Shown in pieces: positions 31,945 to 40,318 of a DNA stretch of 64,000 nucleotides. The notes under the pieces are model-generated. The model made no database searches, was not told the origin of the DNA, and saw nothing but the letters and a program-made list of their open reading frames with translations. The first letter of the stretch is position 1. Every line of letters begins with the position of its first letter. Made by a program: the position numbers and the translations under genes. The DNA is from RPRC01 sp034933285. Its GTDB lineage: Bacteria; Desulfobacterota; Desulfuromonadia; Geobacterales; Geobacteraceae. The stretch is from NCBI GenBank assembly GCA_034933285.1, contig JAYFNT010000005.1:124001-188000 (forward strand). The letters run 5' to 3'.

Positions 31945-32892
31945 ATGGCACGTAAACCCCGCATCCACTATCAGGGCGCCTTTTATCACGTCATCCTACG
32001 GGGTAACGGCAAACAGGATGTCTTCTTCGATGACAAGGACCGCTGCCGGTTTTACCTCCTGTTGCAGGAAGGTGTTGAGCGCTTCCACATCCGTATCCAC
32101 GCATTCTGCCTTATGACCAACCACATTCACTTGGTGTTACAGGTGCATGACCTGCCACTTCCGCGTTTCATGCAAAACCTTTCCCTCCGTTATACGCGTT
32201 GGGTCAACTGGCGACATAACCGCACCGGCCACCTTTTTCAGGGAAGATACAAGGCTGTCCTGGTTGATGGTGATTCATATCTCCTCGAACTGGTGCGTTA
32301 TGTTCACCTCAATCCGGTGCGGGCGGGATTTACGAAATCTCCCGGGGATTTCCGATGGAGCGGGCACGGAGCATACTGCGGAAAGGAAACGATTCCATGG
32401 CTTTGCTCGGAGATGACGCTCGGAATGCTGTCCGGGAAAAAAAGCAAGGCGATACGCGCTTATGAGGCTTACGTGAGAGATGGCTTGGGAGAGGGGAGAA
32501 AAGCAGAGTTTCACGGTGAAGGAACGGGCGATAGCAGAATTTTCGGTGATGATGATTTTGTCCTGAAATTGGCGTTTGAAGGAAAGAAAATGTCGGACAT
32601 GGTAACAGTAGACAATGTCATCTCGGCTGTCTGCTGCCGCTACGGTCTGAAGCCGGATATGCTTGCTCTGCCGGGGAAAAATCGGGCTCTGTCCCATGCT
32701 CGGGGCATGGCGGCATGGATCGTCCAGGACTTGACGTCGTGCTCGTTGACGGAACTGGGACGTCGAACCGGGCGGGACATTTCGACCTTGAGTGCTATAG
32801 CTGCACGCCTTCAAGCGCGGACAGCATTCGAGACCGGCCTGCTGAGGGAAAAGGCGGAGATCATGGAGCAAAACGCAATATGCAAAGCCTGA
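31945..32892 (+). CDS. REP-associated tyrosine (Y1/HUH) transposase with DnaA-like tail
   Basis: The 315-residue protein has the HUH metal motif HIH (residues 60-62, MTNHIHLVLQ) and a candidate catalytic tyrosine Tyr119 (RYVHLNPVRAG), as in RAYT/IS200-like single-strand transposases. Earlier hallmarks are YHVILRGNGKQDVFF and RRNRTGHLFQ-like HNRTGHLFQGRYKA. Residues about 225-300 resemble the DnaA domain IV DNA-binding region (CRYGLKPDML, SHARGMAAWI, LTELGRRTGRDISTLS). The gene looks intact. It may cut at hairpins or at the flanking repeats. Its last codons form part of the right repeat. Confidence 0.88.
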   Translation: MARKPRIHYQGAFYHVILRGNGKQDVFFDDKDRCRFYLLLQEGVERFHIRIHAFCLMTNHIHLVLQVHDLPLPRFMQNLSLRYTRWVNWRHNRTGHLFQGRYKAVLVDGDSYLLELVRYVHLNPVRAGFTKSPGDFRWSGHGAYCGKETIPWLCSEMTLGMLSGKKSKAIRAYEAYVRDGLGEGRKAEFHGEGTGDSRIFGDDDFVLKLAFEGKKMSDMVTVDNVISAVCCRYGLKPDMLALPGKNRALSHARGMAAWIVQDLTSCSLTELGRRTGRDISTLSAIAARLQARTAFETGLLREKAEIMEQNAICKA

Positions 32893-33782
32893 CCCCAGAA
32901 TTGGATCCCATATCGCTTAAGCTTTTCGTCGCGATTGTGGAAGAGGGCACGATCGCTGCGGCGGCGGAGCGGGAACATATTGCCGCGTCCGCCGTGAGCA
33001 AGCGCATATGCGACCTGGAGAGCACGCTCAATTCGCAGCTGCTGAGAAGGACCAACAAGGGGGTTGTTCCGACGGCGGCGGGGGTGACGCTGCTCAATCT
33101 GGCCAGAGGCGTCCTGCATGACCTGAATGATATCTTCCTGCAGATCCAGGAGTATTCCAGCGGGGTACGAGGCCGGGTCAGGCTGTGGGCCAATATCTCG
33201 GCTATCAACCAGTTCCTGCCGAACGAGCTTAAATCCTTCCTCAATGAACATCCCCATGTGCAGATCCGCTTGGAGGGGAACATCAGCGAGAACATCATGA
33301 AGGCGGTGGCTGAGGGCGCTGCTGACGTGGGTGTCATAACGATGGATACCTGCCGGGAAGATCTGGAGTATCTCCCGTACCATTCGGATCAGCTTATTGT
33401 GATCACGCCTAAAGACCATGTCCTGGCACGCAGCAAATCAGTGTCGTTCCGCGAGACGCTGGATTTCGATTATGTCGGCCTGCCGGTCGGCAGCGCAATG
33501 AACAATCGGATTGTGCGGGCGGCGAACGATCTGGGCAGAACCCCGAAGTTGCGGATTCACGTCAACAGCTTCGATGCCCTTTGCCTGATGGTGGAGGCGG
33601 GTCTCGGGATCGGGATCGTGCCGAGGGGCGCTGCCAAGCCCTATTTCAAGGGCCTGCGAATCCGCCCGGTCCAGTTGCGGGAACCCTGGGCGACACGTGA
33701 TCTGCGACTGTGCGTCCGTTCGTTCGATGCGCTGCCCGCCGCGGCGAAACTCCTGGTCGATCGCCTCAGGCAGGGGGATTGA
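32880..33782 (+). CDS. LysR-family transcriptional regulator
   Basis: The 300-residue protein has the LysR helix-turn-helix (SLKLFVAIVEEGTIAAAAER, then AASAVSKRICDLES, residues about 13-60) and a periplasmic-binding-like effector domain (from about 90). The only ATG before the conserved part lies at 32880 inside the right inverted repeat of the RAYT unit, so the first residues MQSLTPE are encoded by the element, and there is no good ribosome binding site. Translation may depend on coupling to the transposase, whose stop overlaps by 13 bases. The effector is unknown; leuB lies downstream in the same direction. Confidence 0.88.
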   Translation: MQSLTPELDPISLKLFVAIVEEGTIAAAAEREHIAASAVSKRICDLESTLNSQLLRRTNKGVVPTAAGVTLLNLARGVLHDLNDIFLQIQEYSSGVRGRVRLWANISAINQFLPNELKSFLNEHPHVQIRLEGNISENIMKAVAEGAADVGVITMDTCREDLEYLPYHSDQLIVITPKDHVLARSKSVSFRETLDFDYVGLPVGSAMNNRIVRAANDLGRTPKLRIHVNSFDALCLMVEAGLGIGIVPRGAAKPYFKGLRIRPVQLREPWATRDLRLCVRSFDALPAAAKLLVDRLRQGD

Positions 33783-34028
33783 CCCTTCCAGCCTGCCTGA
33801 TTGCTCTGTCGTTGTCCGACCGTGATTCCTCCCAAATTGCTGTCCTTACTGCTGTGCAAATATTGATCCTGGCTAAACATCATGGTTGCCATCGCCTTTC
33901 GCGATGGCAGCTTCACGAGATACTTCTTTCCATGCGTGTTCCAGTCCGGTATAAATGAAGAAAAGGTTCAAGCTTCGCGTGATGGTGAGGCCCTTTTCAA
34001 AAATTCCAGTCAGGAGGAGCACGATATT

Positions 34029-35117
34029 TTGGCACGTCAATTCAACATAGCGGTTTTGCCCGGAGACGGGATCGGTCCGGAGGTCATGGCGGAGGCGCTC
34101 AAGGTGTTGGACGCCGTGGAAAAGAAGTTCAGCGTTAAATTCACGAGAACCCATGCAAACGTAGGAGGTGCGGGTATCGACAAGGAGAGGAAAGCCCTTC
34201 CCGATACCACGGTAGATATCTGCAAGTCCTCCGACGCAATCCTGTTCGGTTCCGTGGGCGGACCCAGGTGGGAGTCGCTGCCGCCTGACGAGCAGCCCGA
34301 GCGGGGGGCACTCCTGCCGCTGCGACGGATCTTCGGCCTCTATGCCAATCTCCGTCCAGCAATCATCTTCCCGTCGCTCACCGGGGCGTCTTCGCTCAAG
34401 GAGGAGGTCGTCAGCGGCGGATTCGACATCCTGGTGATCCGCGAGCTGACCGGCGGCATCTACTTTTCCCAGCCCAAGGGGATCGAAGGGGAGGGCCGTG
34501 ACAAGGTCGGTTTCGACACCCTGCGTTACAGTGTGCCGGAGATCGAGCGGATCGCTCACGTCGCCTTCCGGGCAGCACGCGAGCGGAGCGGCAAGGTCTG
34601 TTCTATCGACAAGGCCAATGTTCTCTCTTCGTCTGTTCTGTGGCGGGAGACCGTCATTTCCGTCAGCAAAGAATATCCGGACGTGGAGCTGACCCACATG
34701 TACGTGGACAACGCGGCCATGCAACTGGTCCGTTGGCCGAAGCAGTTCGACGTTCTCCTGTGCGAGAACATGTTCGGGGATATCCTTTCGGACGAAGCCG
34801 CCATGCTGACCGGGTCGCTGGGCATGCTCCCCTCCGCGTCGCTTGCCGAGGGGACATTCGGCATGTACGAACCTTCGGGAGGTTCGGCGCCGGACATTGC
34901 CGGACAGGGGATCGCCAATCCCATCGCCCAGATACTCTCCGTCGCTATGATGCTCCGCTACTCCTTCGGGCTCCAGGATGCCGCCGAAGCTGTTGAAGCT
35001 GCCGTGGTCAGGGTGCTGGATCAGGGGTGCCGGACAGCAGACATCTTCCAGGGGGGCGCCGGCGAGCGCCAGGTGACCACGAAGCAGATGGGGGACGCTA
35101 TTGCCGCGGAGCTGTGA
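34029..35117 (+). CDS. leuB: 3-isopropylmalate dehydrogenase
   Basis: The 362-residue NAD enzyme of leucine synthesis shows NIAVLPGDGIGPEVMAEALK, the substrate loop RRIFGLYANLRPA, RELTGGIYFSQPKG, DKANVLSSSVLWRE, NMFGDILSDEAAMLTGSLG and EPSGGSAPDIAGQGIANP. I chose the TTG at 34029-34031, with AGGAGG about 10 bases upstream, because the conserved protein begins there; in-frame codons further upstream encode nothing LeuB-like. Length matches the family (about 360). No other leu gene is adjacent. Confidence 0.93.
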   Translation: MARQFNIAVLPGDGIGPEVMAEALKVLDAVEKKFSVKFTRTHANVGGAGIDKERKALPDTTVDICKSSDAILFGSVGGPRWESLPPDEQPERGALLPLRRIFGLYANLRPAIIFPSLTGASSLKEEVVSGGFDILVIRELTGGIYFSQPKGIEGEGRDKVGFDTLRYSVPEIERIAHVAFRAARERSGKVCSIDKANVLSSSVLWRETVISVSKEYPDVELTHMYVDNAAMQLVRWPKQFDVLLCENMFGDILSDEAAMLTGSLGMLPSASLAEGTFGMYEPSGGSAPDIAGQGIANPIAQILSVAMMLRYSFGLQDAAEAVEAAVVRVLDQGCRTADIFQGGAGERQVTTKQMGDAIAAEL

Positions 35118-35231
35118 GTAGAGTGAAAAGTTGTGAGAGCTGAAATGGGAGGGGCCGCTTTTAAACTTCATGATATATGCTACCATTAGATTCAGGTTCG
35201 ATGGTATCATTCTGGAAACAGAGGGCGCCAC

Positions 35232-35639
35232 ATGAAAGTTTACAAGCCGCTATCACCGGAACTTGCGAGAATCATGATGCCGTTTGTCCTCGTCTTGATG
35301 GCGTTTGTCCCGCTCGCTATCATTGTCAGAGTCGGCCAGTCCGCGATTATGCTTGGCGTACTTTCTATCCCCATAGTATGGGCGCTGCAAGATTTGCTCC
35401 GTACGGTTGACCGAGTTACTGTCCATGAAGACGGGGGCATCGAGTGGGCGACTCTGATCCGCAGCGTGAAGATCGCTCCAGACCAGATAATTGGATTCAA
35501 GCGCAGTATCGGTAGCAGCTTTGTTACTGTCGAACACACTGGGGGAAAGCTGAAGTGCTCGGAGCAGATCCACGAGCTGGATGAGCTGATGGCGTACGTC
35601 AGGCGTCAAAACCCGTGCGCTCTCCTGAAAGTCTGCTGA
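35232..35639 (+). CDS. Small membrane protein with PH-like domain (135 aa)
   Basis: Two hydrophobic segments (about residues 15-34 and 38-54, FVLVLMAFVPLAIIV and AIMLGVLSIPIVWAL) form an N-terminal membrane hairpin. The C-terminal 80 residues alternate beta-like strands (DRVTVHEDGGIEWATLI, SSFVTVEHTGGKLKC), a pattern seen in YdbT/bPH-like membrane proteins. No specific function can be assigned. The gene stands alone downstream of leuB; 209 bases without a recognisable feature separate it from the convergent dehydrogenase gene. Confidence 0.6.
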   Translation: MKVYKPLSPELARIMMPFVLVLMAFVPLAIIVRVGQSAIMLGVLSIPIVWALQDLLRTVDRVTVHEDGGIEWATLIRSVKIAPDQIIGFKRSIGSSFVTVEHTGGKLKCSEQIHELDELMAYVRRQNPCALLKVC

Positions 35640-35848
35640 TTTGGCCAAGAAGGCTCTAGCAATCGGTAACCCGATTATTTCCCCTTATGGCAGCGCAATG
35701 TCTCTGGGACCAACCGTCTTATGTCGTCGATTCGATTCGAATCCTGCGGACCTTAGGGTATTTCTCAGATTGAACGCCGGGAACTACGTTGTGAGAGCCA
35801 AGGCCGGCAAATGGAAACTGACTAACAAAATTCATTTGGCACGCCATG

Positions 35849-37474
35849 CTACAGTATGAAGTCTGTCGAGAGGAAGATCGATTTTCTCTCCCTGATGATC
35901 GATCTGATGATCTGTTTGTTGAAATCGTTCTCTTTTGCCGCCACCAGTGTTCGAATTGAAAAAACTCTCAAAGCGTCTGAGACGGACAGCGTTCCTTCCG
36001 CGGAATCCTTCCTGCCAGTGAACGGGAAAGTATCAGGCCCACGCTGGCATTGGCAGTTTACGTTCACGCGGCAAACCTGGTTCACGAGGGAATCGATCAT
36101 GTCCGCGATTAGTTCCGGATCTGAGCCGAATACGCTGACCTGTTGGCCATAGTCTGCTTCGGTGACATAGTGCAGCGGCTCTTCCGCGTCTTCGAAGGGG
36201 CAGACGGGAATGACCGGGCCAAACTGCTCCTCCGCATAGAGCCTCATCCCGGAAGTCACCGGATAGACTACCGCCGGCCGCATCAAGGTTTCATAGACTT
36301 CCCCGCCATCAAGGTTGACAACACTTGCCCCTCTGGACACGGCATCCTCAATCAAGCCGGCAAGATATCCGGTTTTGCCGGGCTCGGGCAGGGGAGTCAG
36401 CTGCACCCCCGCTTCCCACGGCATGCCGCACTTCAGCTGATCAACCGTTCCGCAAAACTTTTCCAGGAATAAATCGACGATCTTCCTGCTCACAAACAGA
36501 ATTTTGAGCGCAGTGCATCTTTGCCCGTTGAATGAGAGGCTTCCCAGGGCACATTCCCTGACGGCCAGGTCCAGGTCCGCATCGGCCAGCACAATCGCGG
36601 CGTTCTTGGCTTCCAGGCCAAGCACGCTGCGAAGCCGGTGCGGTTTCGGGTGCTGGTGTTTGAGGATGTCGGCCACGCGGCTGGAACCGATGAACGCCAG
36701 GACATCAATTTTGCCCGATGACATAAGAGGCCCGACGACTCTTCGACCTTCGCCGTATACGGCGTTTACCACCCCGGGAGGAAAAGATACGCAAAACGCC
36801 TCCAAGAGGGGCCGGTGCAGGAGGACGCCGAGCTTGGGGGGCTTGAAAATGACGGTGTTTCCCATGGCGAGCGCAGGGATAAGGGTTGTGAAAGTCTCAT
36901 TGAGCGGATAGTTGTAAGGCCCCATGCACAGGGCTACTCCCAGCGGCGCCCGCCGAATCTGGCCCAGAATGCCCTGTTCTATGACCATCCGGGACGAAAC
37001 CCGATCCAGGTCCTTGAGCGCTTCCATCGTGGCATGTATGTAGTAAATCGTTCTGTCGAATTCTTTCTCCGCATCGGGCAGCGGTTTTCCTATCTCCCAC
37101 ATCAGAAGCCTTACCACTTCATTTCTGATATCCTTCATGCGGTATGCGAAATCTTCCACATGCCGGAGCCTGTCCTCCACCGGCATGGTCGGCCATTGGC
37201 CGTGTCCGTTGTCATAGGCTCCGCATGCTGCAGTCAAAGCGGCGAGAGATTCTTTCTCCGTAAGCAACGGATAGCCGCCGAGAATTTTCCGGTGCAAGCC
37301 CTTCTTTGTTGTTACCAGGACGGGAGACACCACTTCCTGCAACGGACCGTCCCATTCGGCCATCACACCGTTGCACAGGTACCGGCGCTGTTCTGTCGGG
37401 GCAATAATCCTGAACTGATCGGGGATATTTCCTTCGGAAGGAAAGACCCCGGAAATCCGGGTGGTTGAATTCAT
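35849..37474 (-). CDS. GapN-like NADP-dependent aldehyde dehydrogenase, copy 1
   Basis: The 541-residue ALDH-superfamily enzyme has the catalytic cysteine in SFNGQRCTALKILF (about 320), a nucleotide-binding region with GNTVIFKPPKLGVLL, FIGSSRVADIL, and a C-terminal GPDTFPFTGRKDSAEGT. The motif set resembles non-phosphorylating glyceraldehyde-3-phosphate dehydrogenase. The usual ELGGK general-base motif reads GLEAKN here. It is highly similar to the copy at 38605-40224, from DRVSSRMVIEQGILGQIRRA onward. It converges on the small membrane gene and diverges from the 261-aa gene. Substrate remains to be shown. Confidence 0.82.
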   Translation of the reverse strand: MNSTTRISGVFPSEGNIPDQFRIIAPTEQRRYLCNGVMAEWDGPLQEVVSPVLVTTKKGLHRKILGGYPLLTEKESLAALTAACGAYDNGHGQWPTMPVEDRLRHVEDFAYRMKDIRNEVVRLLMWEIGKPLPDAEKEFDRTIYYIHATMEALKDLDRVSSRMVIEQGILGQIRRAPLGVALCMGPYNYPLNETFTTLIPALAMGNTVIFKPPKLGVLLHRPLLEAFCVSFPPGVVNAVYGEGRRVVGPLMSSGKIDVLAFIGSSRVADILKHQHPKPHRLRSVLGLEAKNAAIVLADADLDLAVRECALGSLSFNGQRCTALKILFVSRKIVDLFLEKFCGTVDQLKCGMPWEAGVQLTPLPEPGKTGYLAGLIEDAVSRGASVVNLDGGEVYETLMRPAVVYPVTSGMRLYAEEQFGPVIPVCPFEDAEEPLHYVTEADYGQQVSVFGSDPELIADMIDSLVNQVCRVNVNCQCQRGPDTFPFTGRKDSAEGTLSVSDALRVFSIRTLVAAKENDFNKQIIRSIIRERKSIFLSTDFIL

Positions 37475-37677
37475 GATAAGTCCTTTCTGCGTAAACCCAA
37501 TTTTAGCTTATCTCAACTATAACTTGTGTCCATCCTGAAACTCCTGATATACACTAATTTATTTGAATCGCTCTAATAGTGGGTCGCACTGTGCGCCCAT
37601 AGAGGGTCAAAATTCCAAGCCGCTCCACATGAGCTGACTTTGAGCCCCCCCATGAATAATGTCTTCGCGAGGTTAAT

Positions 37678-38463
37678 ATGTTTGTACTGATGATCGATGG
37701 CTGGAAAGAGGCAACGGTTGAGTTTGTTCAAAAGTTCGCTGATGTTCTTGGCGTTACCCTCTACGAAGCACGCCAAAAGATGATAGGGGGCGGGCCGGTT
37801 GTGGCGGCAAGTTTTGCTGATGAGCAGCAGGCTCAGGTGCTGGCGGCGAAACTGAACCAGAAAGGCATTCCGGCGTTGGTTATCGATGCCTCGGCCTTTC
37901 GCAGCCGGTCCGGCCACTTTGTGGTACGCCGTTTCGAACTGGGTGAGTGGTTGCTGTGCATCGAGTCGGTGGACGGCAAGAGTGCCGAAATCCCCTATGA
38001 GGAAATCGACCTCCTCCTGCCGGCAACCGGCACTGTCGGGTATTCCGAGACAAAAACCGTTGTCGGGCGCAAATTCAGTATCGGCAAGACCCTCCTTTCC
38101 GGGGGAATTCCGATGACAAAAAAGGTCGAACACCAGGAGGTGGTGAAGACCGAAGAAAGCAGGAAGGTTCTCTATCTCTATGCCGGCAACCGGACGCCGG
38201 TAGCCATGAGGCGGGACGGCATGACGTACGATGGATTTGGAGCGGACATGAAACATTCACGTGAGCTGAACTTTAACCACTTGGTAAGCGAACTGCGCAG
38301 GCTTAGCCCCAGGGCCGTCTATGATGACCGCTTGCTCAACCGGGCGGGACAGGTTCGGTTGCTCGGCCCCGCCCTGAACCCGGAAACAAACCTCAATCTT
38401 GCGGCTGACATCCTCTCTCTGAGTTTGCGTCGCGGGAGGGCCGGGTCGAGTGAAGCGGAATGA
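37678..38463 (+). CDS. Conserved protein of unknown function between gapN paralogues (261 aa)
   Basis: The product opens with a compact alpha/beta unit (about 1-70: VLMIDGWKEATVEFVQKF, TLYEARQKMIGGGPVVAASF, ALVID) that resembles SPOR- or L7/L12-like folds. Beta-rich segments follow (GEWLLCIESVDGK) and a charged C-terminal region ends in helices. No membrane segment or cysteine motif. I do not recognise a family. It is divergent from copy 1 of the dehydrogenase and 141 bases upstream of copy 2, so it may share regulation with either. The ATG has GAGG about ten bases upstream. Confidence 0.65.
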   Translation: MFVLMIDGWKEATVEFVQKFADVLGVTLYEARQKMIGGGPVVAASFADEQQAQVLAAKLNQKGIPALVIDASAFRSRSGHFVVRRFELGEWLLCIESVDGKSAEIPYEEIDLLLPATGTVGYSETKTVVGRKFSIGKTLLSGGIPMTKKVEHQEVVKTEESRKVLYLYAGNRTPVAMRRDGMTYDGFGADMKHSRELNFNHLVSELRRLSPRAVYDDRLLNRAGQVRLLGPALNPETNLNLAADILSLSLRRGRAGSSEAE

Positions 38464-38528
38464 CATGCGCAGTTTGAGCGGATGGAACGGGCCGAATCCC
38501 GCAAAATGCCCTGCTGTCGGAGTACTCT

Positions 38529-38558
38529 TTGACAGGGACATCCCTGCTGTACTACTAT
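38529..38558 (+). promoter_or_regulatory. Promoter of the second GapN-like gene
   Basis: TTGACA (38529-38534), 18-base spacer, TACTAT (38553-38558); GGAGTG precedes the ATG at 38605. Confidence 0.6.
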
Positions 38559-38604
38559 TACCGTTTAAGCCGCTAGTATTTATACCGCTTCCAGGAGTGT
38601 CTCC

Positions 38605-40224
38605 ATGAAAGATGCCGTTGAGTTGCCTGTCCCCCGGGTTGAGGAAATACCGGTTAAATTCAGGATAGATGCACCCATATATCAGAACTACTACCTGGTG
38701 GATGGCTGTCTCCGTCAGTGGGACGGACCTCAGCAGGAAGTCCTGTCCCCGGTCTGGGTGGACAGGGGAGGGGTTGAGCAGCAGCAACTGATCGGCTCTT
38801 CTCCGCTTTTGTCCGAGCAGGCGGCCCTGGAGGCCCTTTCCGTGGCGGTCCGGGCCTATGCCAACGGCCGGGGCCCTTGGCCCACGATGTCCGTCGGCGA
38901 GAGGATCCAGTGCGTGCAGCGCTTTACCCGCGCCATGCTGGAGAAGCGGGCAGTGATCGTCAGGCTGCTCATCTGGGAGATCGGCAAGTCTCTCAGTGAG
39001 GCCGAACGCGAATTCGACCGGGCGGTCGCATATGTACGGGATACCATCGAGGCGCTCAAGGAACTTGACCGCGTTTCGTCGCGTTTCGTCATCCAGCAGG
39101 GAATCATCGGCCAGATCCGTCGCGCTCCCCTCGGGGTGGTGCTGTGCATGGGTCCTTACAACTTTCCGCTTTACGAGACCTTCACTACGCTCATCCCGTC
39201 ACTCATCATGGGCAACACTCTGGTGATGAAGCCGCCCCGTTTCGGCGTACTCCTGTTTCAGCCCCTGCTGGAGGCCTTCCGTGATTCTTTCCCGGCCGGG
39301 GTGATCAACACGGTGTACGGCGAAGGCGAGACCGTCATCCATCCGCTCATGGAATCCGGCCTGGTGGATGTCCTGGCATTCATCGGGACGAACCGCGTGG
39401 CCGGCGCCCTGCGCAGGACCCATCCCAGGCCCCACCGGCTGCGCTGTGTCCTGGGGCTTGATGCAAAGAATCCCGCGATCATTCTGCCCGATGCCGACCT
39501 GGACCTGGCCGCTGCGGAGTGTATTCGCGGGAGCCTCACCTACAACGGCCAGCGCTGCACCGCTCTCAAGATACTGTTCGTTCACAAAAGCATCGCCGAT
39601 GCCTTCCTGGAAAAGATGTCCCGGGGGATCGGCGAACTGAAATGCGGCATGCCTTGGGAGGAAGGGGTCACCGTCACACCGCTGCCCGAGCCGGAAAAGC
39701 CCGCATACCTTTCCGGCCTGGTTGAGGATGCCCGCGGATTGGGGGCCTCGGTGATCAACGACGGGGGAGGAACGTGCCGCGCGTCGTTTTTCTATCCTGC
39801 GCTTGTCTATCCGGTCAAGCCCGGCATGCGTCTTTACAGTGAGGAACAGTTCGGGCCGGTCATCCCGGTGGTGCCGTATGACCACCTGAGCGAGCCGGTC
39901 GAGTATGTGGTTACCTCCAACTATGGCCAGCAGGCAAGCATCTTCGGCAAGGACGGCGACCTCCTGGCCCATCTGGTGGATTCCCTGGTCAACCAGGTCT
40001 GCCGCATCAATGTCAACAGCCAGTGCCAACGCAGCCCGGACACCTTCCCCTTCAATGGCAGGAAGGATTCGGCGGAAGGCACCCAGTCGGTTTCCGACGC
40101 CCTGCGGATCTTTTCCATCCGCATCGTGGTCTCGGCCCGGGATACGGACGACAACCGGGAGATCATCACCAATATCGTCAAGGAGAGGAAGTCCCATTTC
40201 CTGTCAACCGATTTCATTCTCTGA
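38605..40224 (+). CDS. GapN-like NADP-dependent aldehyde dehydrogenase, copy 2
   Basis: The 539-residue paralogue of the gene at 35849-37474 shares length, the TYNGQRCTALKILF cysteine motif, GRKDSAEGTQSVSDALRIFS and the exact C-terminus SHFLSTDFIL/SIFLSTDFIL pattern. At the motif where copy 1 has GLEAKN, this copy has GLDAKN. If it acts as GapN it would oxidise glyceraldehyde 3-phosphate to 3-phosphoglycerate with NADPH formation. It has its own promoter and lies upstream of sucCD, which also has a separate promoter. Confidence 0.82.
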   Translation: MKDAVELPVPRVEEIPVKFRIDAPIYQNYYLVDGCLRQWDGPQQEVLSPVWVDRGGVEQQQLIGSSPLLSEQAALEALSVAVRAYANGRGPWPTMSVGERIQCVQRFTRAMLEKRAVIVRLLIWEIGKSLSEAEREFDRAVAYVRDTIEALKELDRVSSRFVIQQGIIGQIRRAPLGVVLCMGPYNFPLYETFTTLIPSLIMGNTLVMKPPRFGVLLFQPLLEAFRDSFPAGVINTVYGEGETVIHPLMESGLVDVLAFIGTNRVAGALRRTHPRPHRLRCVLGLDAKNPAIILPDADLDLAAAECIRGSLTYNGQRCTALKILFVHKSIADAFLEKMSRGIGELKCGMPWEEGVTVTPLPEPEKPAYLSGLVEDARGLGASVINDGGGTCRASFFYPALVYPVKPGMRLYSEEQFGPVIPVVPYDHLSEPVEYVVTSNYGQQASIFGKDGDLLAHLVDSLVNQVCRINVNSQCQRSPDTFPFNGRKDSAEGTQSVSDALRIFSIRIVVSARDTDDNREIITNIVKERKSHFLSTDFIL

Positions 40225-40253
40225 TGCGCGGCTGCTACAGGTTCTCCTTTCCC

Positions 40254-40282
40254 TTGAATTATCATTTCCGTACCGTTATACT
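40254..40282 (+). promoter_or_regulatory. Promoter of sucCD
   Basis: TTGAAT (40254-40259), 17-base spacer, TATACT (40277-40282), giving a leader of about 30 bases before the sucC ATG. Confidence 0.7.
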
Positions 40283-40318
40283 GGCACGCGTTTGTCATCC
40301 CTTACCCATGGAGTTTTC

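Larger units (their letters stand above)
31521..32898 (+). mobile_element. RAYT unit bounded by 21-bp perfect inverted repeats
   Basis: The left end (31521-31541, beginning CTGGGGTCAGGC) and right end (32878-32898, ending GCCTGACCCCAG) are exact inverted repeats of 21 bases. Between them lie a DUF3024 gene and a Y1-type transposase gene in the same direction, 2 bases apart. Terminal repeats of the CTGGGGTCAGGCTTTGCAT type are familiar next to RAYT-like transposase genes in diverse bacteria. No target duplication is obvious. The transposase stop codon lies inside the right repeat, and so does the start of the next gene. Confidence 0.8.

Noticed and set aside
33888..33908. Hairpin GCCATCGC/GCGATGGC between LysR and leuB
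   Set aside because: No T-run and only 8 bp; not enough to call a terminator or operator.
33873..35231. A 452-codon minus-strand frame opposite leuB
   Set aside because: leuB is unmistakable on the plus strand; the antisense frame shows no motifs.
35640..35848. Possible tRNA remnant (TTCGATTCGAATCC near 35735)
   Set aside because: I could not build an acceptor stem, D arm or anticodon arm around the T-loop-like sequence.
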